Source: Paragordius varius (Eukaryota > Nematomorpha). Taken from it: a stretch of 64,000 bases of DNA. Location: NCBI GenBank assembly GCA_964247055.1, contig OZ176053.1:4402001-4466000 (forward strand), given 5' to 3'. Below, piece by piece: positions 58,290 to 64,000 of the stretch; the first letter of the stretch is position 1; every line of letters begins with the position of its first letter. A program made the position numbers and the translations under genes. The notes under the pieces are model-generated. The model made no database searches and was not told where the DNA came from. It saw only the letters and a program-made list of their open reading frames with translations.

Positions 58290-60250
58290 TGATAGGAAAA
58301 TGTATTAGGATTATCATGGTGCTTTTGGTTTTGCCCTTACGACTGTTATAAATAGTAAGTTTTTAAAACTTTTGTGGTAAGTGCTCCATATAGAAAATGA
58401 CGAAATTTGCGCACATTTTTTACATATTTTTGGTGAAAGATAAATGCTTAATTCCATATAACATCACTAACATATATGAAAAAATCCCTATAAAAAGCAA
58501 AACAATTTTTCAAAAGAATATTAATTTCAAATGTGGCTTCTATAAGTTCCAAATTTTTTCACTTTTCTAAATGGTCAGTTCTTTTAAAATAAACACAATG
58601 CCGAGATCGGGCCGGTAAAAATTTTAATATAGGCTGAATTTTGATATAAAAAAATTTTTTTTCTATATAATTCTTTGATGCTAAATATTTCTCTTGTCAA
58701 CAGATTTTTAATATAAATTAAGTTTTCAGAAATATGAAAGTAAACTGAACCTTTAAATTAAAATTTTGAAGCGATAGAAATTTAAGCATTTAATTATATA
58801 TAGAACGTGTTTTAAAAAATCCAATACTGTTTTTATTCCGTTTCCCTAAAAATTAAATTTTTATAATAAGTATTAATTTTTAGAAATATATTTTATATCA
58901 AAATTTAGCATTATTTAAATTTTTTATCGCGCAATAGCTTTTTTGCGTTTACTTTAAAAACATTAGCCAATTTTAAAAGAGCGAAAATACTTGGGACTTT
59001 CGGAGTTTACATTAAATTTACGTTTTTTGAAAATATTTGTTTTGCTATTTATATGGATTTTTTGCTATATTTTAGTGATATTTTTTGGAATAAAGCATTT
59101 ATCTTTCATTAAAAAAAATTACTAACATTCGGATACAACACATTCATTTAAGTCCTTCGATTCAAATTCCCCAGGCTTGTTTAACACTTGGATACACATT
59201 CATTTTAGTCCTTCGATTCAAATTGGATAGTTAACTACCCCAGGCCTGTTTAAAATTTTACTCTTTAAAAATATAGAAGAAATCGAAACCATGGCAAAAT
59301 TTTGCACTTATATAACATTAATAAACCGATATATAAAAAATTTATTTAAACATTCTTGATAATACTTAATTTAAATTAAGCTAAAACCAAAAGATAAAAA
59401 TAACGTGACATGTGTGCAATGGTAAAATCGAAAAATAATACAAAATAAACCGCTGTTTCTAATTCTATCAATGTTAGATGTTATTTAAATATATAATGCT
59501 TTAATTTTACCTTTAAAATTCAGTAAAGACAATTTTTTCAAAAAATATGTTAAATAAAAATGGCCTCGAAGTAGTTTGACATGGAACTTTTTTTCTAAAA
59601 CAAAATTTTATTTAATTATTTTGACATATTTATATAATTTTTATTAGGATAGAAGCATAAATTTAATTTGGGACCGTTTCCTTCAGTAGTTTTTTAAAAA
59701 TCCTAACTCAAATTTGGTCGGGGGTATTTAGATACCCCAATTTAAATCGAAGTGCTAAAATTAATACTTTAATCAACATGAAATGTGTACATTGGCTTAA
59801 TTAAAAAATAATAAAAAAACGACTTATTCTATTTCTATCAATGTTAGATGTTATTTAATTAAATTTTAACTTTAATTTTACCTTTAAAATTAATGACGAC
59901 GATATTTTGCAAATAAATAAAAATGGCGTCGAGGTAGTTTGACATGGAACTTTTTTTAAATGCAATTTAATGTTTTGGCTTATTTATATAATTTTTATTA
60001 GGATAGATGCATAAATTTAAATTGGGACCTTTTCCTTCAGCAGTTATTAACTTTATTTAATCTGAGGTATTTAGATACCATGATTTGAAGCGAAGTGTTA
60101 AACAAAAGGGTGCAAATATTGCCATGATAGGGAGCGTTTACAAAAGTGTAAATAAGTTAAATTATATGACTCGTAAGAGCCAAAAAACCAAAAGCATCAT
60201 AATAATCCTGATAAATTTCCATATATAATATTTCATCAGGTTATTTATTG
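58290..60250 (+). repeat. Interspersed repeat family A, copies 3 and 4
   Basis: 58310-59700 matches copy 1 in reverse. 59760-60240 repeats part of it again: a CATGGAACTTTTTTT, TTTATTAGGATAGA-GCATAA, GGGACC-TTTCCTTCAG and GGTATTTAGATACC order occurs at both 59580-59740 and 59940-60080. Two rounds of the CCTTCGATTCAAATT block occur at 59155 and 59210. Highly AT-rich, no protein. Confidence 0.6.
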
Positions 60251-61560
60251 TACACATAATTTAAGACGTAGTATATTATATATATATATATATATAACTA
60301 TCATAGTATTAAATCGATTTTTGTGTATAAAGCATAGCCGACAAAATATAATTCCGTAGGCACTCTCAGATGGCATAATTTTAATAATAGATCAAACTTA
60401 AGGCATTGGGAATATCATTGATGAAAAGGATTCAATTTTATTAGATAAAGCAGAAGACCGTTTACTATTAATACAATTAATTTAGCTATTCATCGAGAGA
60501 TAGATGGCTTTACTTATATTGTTATCTATTAAGGGTTTTCGGCAAAACAAATTTCCAAGTTTTCCTATTAGAACTAACAATGCAGTATTTGGGGAGGTTT
60601 TGTTAAATATCGAAAAATAATTCAAATTGTTAGGCCAATTTTGAATATTTTTAAAACCTTTTACGCATGCCCAACAATAGTATTAAAAAATTATAGAAGT
60701 TTTAAATTTTTTTATCTCAAATCTTTCACCTTCCTTTATAATTTTTGAAATTGATAAGTGATAAATAAGTGTATAATATGGCTAAAATTTTATTAATGCT
60801 TAATTACATTTTATTAGGTAATTTTAAATATCTCTTGATTTGGATATGGTTTCCTTTTTAGGAGGTATCTGAATTTGAGATAGAAGTTAGAAAACTATGG
60901 TAACTTTTTTATAAAATGCAGACAGGGTTTGATAATAATGGTAACCAAAACAACCTTTATATTTGTAGTAAAAGTTTAAACTCTGGGTATGAATTAATTG
61001 TAGTCTTCCATAAAATTAAATAGTATGAAGTGTGAAAATTACAGTTATTTATTTAAGAATAGTGATAATTGCAGTATATAATAAATTTATTTAAGATGAT
61101 CATATTTTTTTCGACGAATATAATTTTAGAAATCTATATAGTATAAAATCACCAATTTGATAGATTTTTATAGGAAAACGACGGTGAATATATTCTAGAC
61201 AGCGTGTGCCGAATTTTGGTCAATTTAGTTTTTGATTCTAAAATTTATGATACTTCGCACTCATAATTGAAAAAAAATTTGGGCTTAACGTTGCATGTTT
61301 TATATTTTTCATAGAAATTTTTGTTTGCATTTTGAAATATTTTTTTGAATAATCCACAAAAGCCATAGATGTTTCATATAAAAGAGGCTATAAAAGCCCT
61401 CAACTTGAAGTTTAAAGGACATTTTTTGTATAAAGAAAAAAAAACAAGTAGTAATTAAGTAATAAGTTGCAAAGAATCTTAATATTATTATTTTTACTGC
61501 AAGTAATCGGGAGATATTCTCCCTATTTATTTTAAATAATAAAATCATATTGTACCTATT
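60251..61560. other. Intergenic, no gene seen
   Basis: Contains a (TA)n run at about 60272-60296. Weak minus-strand frames at 61309-61605 show no domain. Confidence 0.4.
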
Positions 61561-61572
61561 TTTGTGTGGCTC

Positions 61573-61890
61573 ATGCTTTCTACAAGAAATTTGAAATTTT
61601 TGCATTATGCTAATAAAACCTTATTTAAATATTTAACAATATCTGTTGATATTAAAGAGGAAAATAACAAAGATAAAAAATTAGGCCAATTAAAAATGGA
61701 ATTTGAAATGTTAAAATATGAAATGATTGCGCAACGAACTTTATCTCAAAAGAAATTTAGTGATGACGCTTCAGAGATTTCTTTCATCAAAATTCCGGAA
61801 GAAGTGGAAGATAAAGATTGGGAATATCTTCTTACTTTGCCTGGGAAGGCTCAAAGAATAAAATATTACCGGTATTATCGATATTTTGTT
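61573..61890 (+). CDS. Possible TRMT10C/MRPP1-like N-terminal exon (partial)
   Basis: From the ATG at 61573 a frame of about 100 residues begins with a basic, hydrophobic stretch (MLSTRNLKFLHYANKTLFKY) like a mitochondrial presequence. It continues into a helical region and IPEEVEDKDWEYLLTLPGKA, then Q-RIKYYRYYRY. That end resembles the 'VPEHITEEEL...KKKYLKYLY' segment of mitochondrial tRNA methyltransferase subunit TRMT10C as I remember it. A possible continuation DRRDKKIKLKA occurs at 61931. The SPOUT methyltransferase domain was not found in the remaining 2 kb, so the gene may continue past the window or the match may be spurious. Confidence 0.4.
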
Positions 61891-62315
61891 TTATTAAACC
61901 ATTTTTTATTATAATTATTTATTATTTTCGGATCGACGGGATAAGAAAATTAAATTAAAAGCCCTTATTATGATAATTTAATGTATATATATGTATATAT
62001 TATGGTATTTAAAGATCAATATCTGTTTTAAAACCATTTTAGATGTTTATGTCAAATTTAAATGTCTTTTAGTTTTATTTTCTTACTTTTTGATTATATT
62101 TGATATAGTTTTTATATTTTATCACAATGCTTTTTCAATCGGTAAATACTCACTATTCAAATTTTTTCCTGTGGTGTTTACATATCGCATTAACGGACCA
62201 CCGACATATGTAAAATATGGTTAGATATCATTTTTGATACTTTATTTTACCCCCTTTTATGTTTTGTTAAAAAACTTTTCTAATATATATTTTAGATAGG
62301 TTTCTAATTTCTTTT

Positions 62316-62740
62316 TTATTTATAAATTACGTTAGATATATGTATATAAATATTCCCGAATTTTCGTCCATTTTGATTTAATTTGGCATTGACACATTTG
62401 AAAACTTTGTTTAACTGCGAGGTAAAGTATCCACAGGTGGTGTGATTAAGAATTGCATATAACACTTCTGGAAAAATTTCCATTTGTGAAAATTTAGTTT
62501 GTTCAACAGATACATTAATCTTTGTGTTAGCACCAAATCTACAATATGGATCAGAAATATCGGCACGGAAAAACACGCCCAACACTAAATTTCTGCAATC
62601 AGAACGTAGACTTTTGAATAAAATCTTATATTTGCATGACCCCAAGAACTATTATTACACAACGAACCATGACCTTCACACAATGCTACAAATAACATCA
62701 ATAGTCTATGTTATTTTAATAAGTTGTTAAGATATACGCA
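62316..62740 (-). CDS. Unidentified minus-strand exon(s)
   Basis: The frame at 62316-62645 reads VFFRADISDPYCRFGANTK, then INVSVEQTKFSQMEIFPEVL and CGYFTSQLNKVFKCVNAKL, with balanced composition and four Cys. An adjoining segment in another frame (62700-62600) reads MLFVALCEGHGSLCNN. It looks like part of a secreted or extracellular protein, but no family, start or splice sites can be fixed. Confidence 0.35.
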
Positions 62741-64000
62741 CATACCTTGTAGACAACCCCATCCAATATTTTACAATGTTACAAAATTAAGTCTACACTG
62801 CAAGAAATACTAGTGCAACCCATAAAACTTTTGCAAACATTTTAAAAATGATCTAGCACAACACAATTTTAACATAGATTAGATAATAGAAAGTTATGCA
62901 TAAAACAATTAAAAGATACATTTCTTTTATGATTATCTCCTCAATGAATATTTTTTGGAAATTGTCCGCAACTAATATCCTCTGAGAAGCGCGTTTATAA
63001 TTTAGGGCTCATCAATGTCCTTTAATTTATTTCTTTTTTTTTCGATAAGGATTTTTTTTAATTTTATATTGAGATTCCACTTGTTAACAGAAATAATTTT
63101 GATATTTGTCTGACAATCTTATAAATATTTTTCATCCAAATCACACCAAATATACCCTGCTTTGTAGTAACTATTCTTATCCCGCATTAATCCAATTTTT
63201 TAACTGTAAGGCGAAAACCTGCCAACTGTTTTTAAGATTAACTAAAACAACGCGATTTACCAATAATTTAAAATATTTGATCATTCTATTTGATAGCCTT
63301 ATCCTCTCTAATATCTATAGGTGTATTTCAAGTTTGCCGTAAATTACCGATTAATTACTCTTAAAATATACTTCGAAAAATACATGAATATTTTGTATAA
63401 ATACCGTAAATTAATATCCCAATACCTTAAATTTTTTGAATAGCTTAATATAACGATTGGGATTTTGTTTTTTAACTATGGCCATATAGATAGATATTAG
63501 ATAGCCAGTACCACGGTTAAAACAACACTTTCTATCTACAATATCGATTCTTCAATTTTGTCTGAATATAATTTTTTGAATATCATATTTTGATAAATAT
63601 TTGTCTTATCATTAAAATAAAATTGGAATGAAACGCTAATAAGAAAGGCCAAAAAGAATCTTATTTTCGCCTGATCCTATGTCAATAAATTATATATTTA
63701 ATGAATTTTTACGGATCTTCTTCTGACAAAAATTAACACCAATATTTTTCATCTTTTGCATAAACATTCTAATAATCTAATATTATCTTGTTAATAATTA
63801 TTTTGGTAATGTTATGTTCATAAAATTTATTTGCCGTTAAAGTCAATATAAATTTTACAGTATAAACTTAAGTCGTTTTAAAAGTATTACCCTCAAAAAA
63901 ATTAATATTATGTGTTTTGATTTAAATAGCTATAAAAGATATTTATACCCCCTTTTTCTTTTCTCGTTGTTCAGGTATCTTTTCAAAAATGAAATGGCAA
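62741..64000. other. No gene seen
   Basis: AT-rich to the window end; the 78-residue frame at 63106-63342 has no recognisable feature. Confidence 0.4.

Overview
The window is very AT-rich nuclear DNA from an animal. The genes are spliced on GT-AG rules, and several are animal-type: a CMTM/MARVEL tetraspan, a CUB+EGF receptor-like protein, UBE2K, PIP4P/TMEM55, CCDC77 and C2orf69. The most telling clue to the organism is intron size. Ten introns of only 21-34 nt (seven of them 21-26 nt) lie between conserved coding exons, in the same genes as introns of hundreds to thousands of bases. From memory of the literature, introns this short are a hallmark of dicyemid mesozoans. A dicyemid is therefore my best guess, but it is an inference: no rRNA or mitochondrial marker is present.

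Layout. 0.4-1.8 kb: intronless Asn-rich protein (+), faintly MED29-like. 2.3-3.1 kb: hAT-like end and a decayed mariner. 4.3-7.4 kb: PIP4P/TMEM55 phosphatase gene (-), eight exons. 7.4-12.4 kb: repeat-rich, no gene (family A, a second mariner, a small hAT-type element, family B). 12.4-25.2 kb: a large gene (-) for a secreted-then-membrane protein with CUB-like domains, two EGF repeats, one membrane span and a cytoplasmic tail of about 430 residues. Its introns hold two foldback elements with tandem-repeat arms and a 2.1 kb hAT sitting inside a tRNA-derived SINE. 25.2-29.2 kb: intergenic, with an 859 bp foldback element. 29.2-32.1 kb: CCDC77 (-). 32.4-42.9 kb: ADAT2 (+), four exons; intron 2 holds a 3.7 kb hAT composite and intron 3 an 830 bp inverted duplication of an unclassified repeat-borne gene. 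43.4-46.7 kb: UBE2K (-), head to head with an LSM12-like gene (+) across 41 bp. 47.8-48.8 kb: C2orf69 homologue (+). 48.8-53.7 kb: repeats. 53.7-57.4 kb: CMTM/MARVEL gene (+). 57.4-61.5 kb: repeats. 61.6 kb: possible TRMT10C N-terminus (+). The last 2 kb are unresolved.

The genes are unrelated housekeeping and membrane genes; no operon, gene cluster or defence-type system is visible. Three start-to-start pairs suggest shared promoters: CCDC77/ADAT2 (289 bp), UBE2K/LSM12-like (41 bp), and possibly C2orf69 with an unexplained minus-strand reading frame. The most interesting content is the intron biology and the repeat architecture: palindromic duplications of transposon genes, foldback elements with tandem-array arms, and a nested hAT-in-SINE insertion with a perfect 8 bp target duplication.
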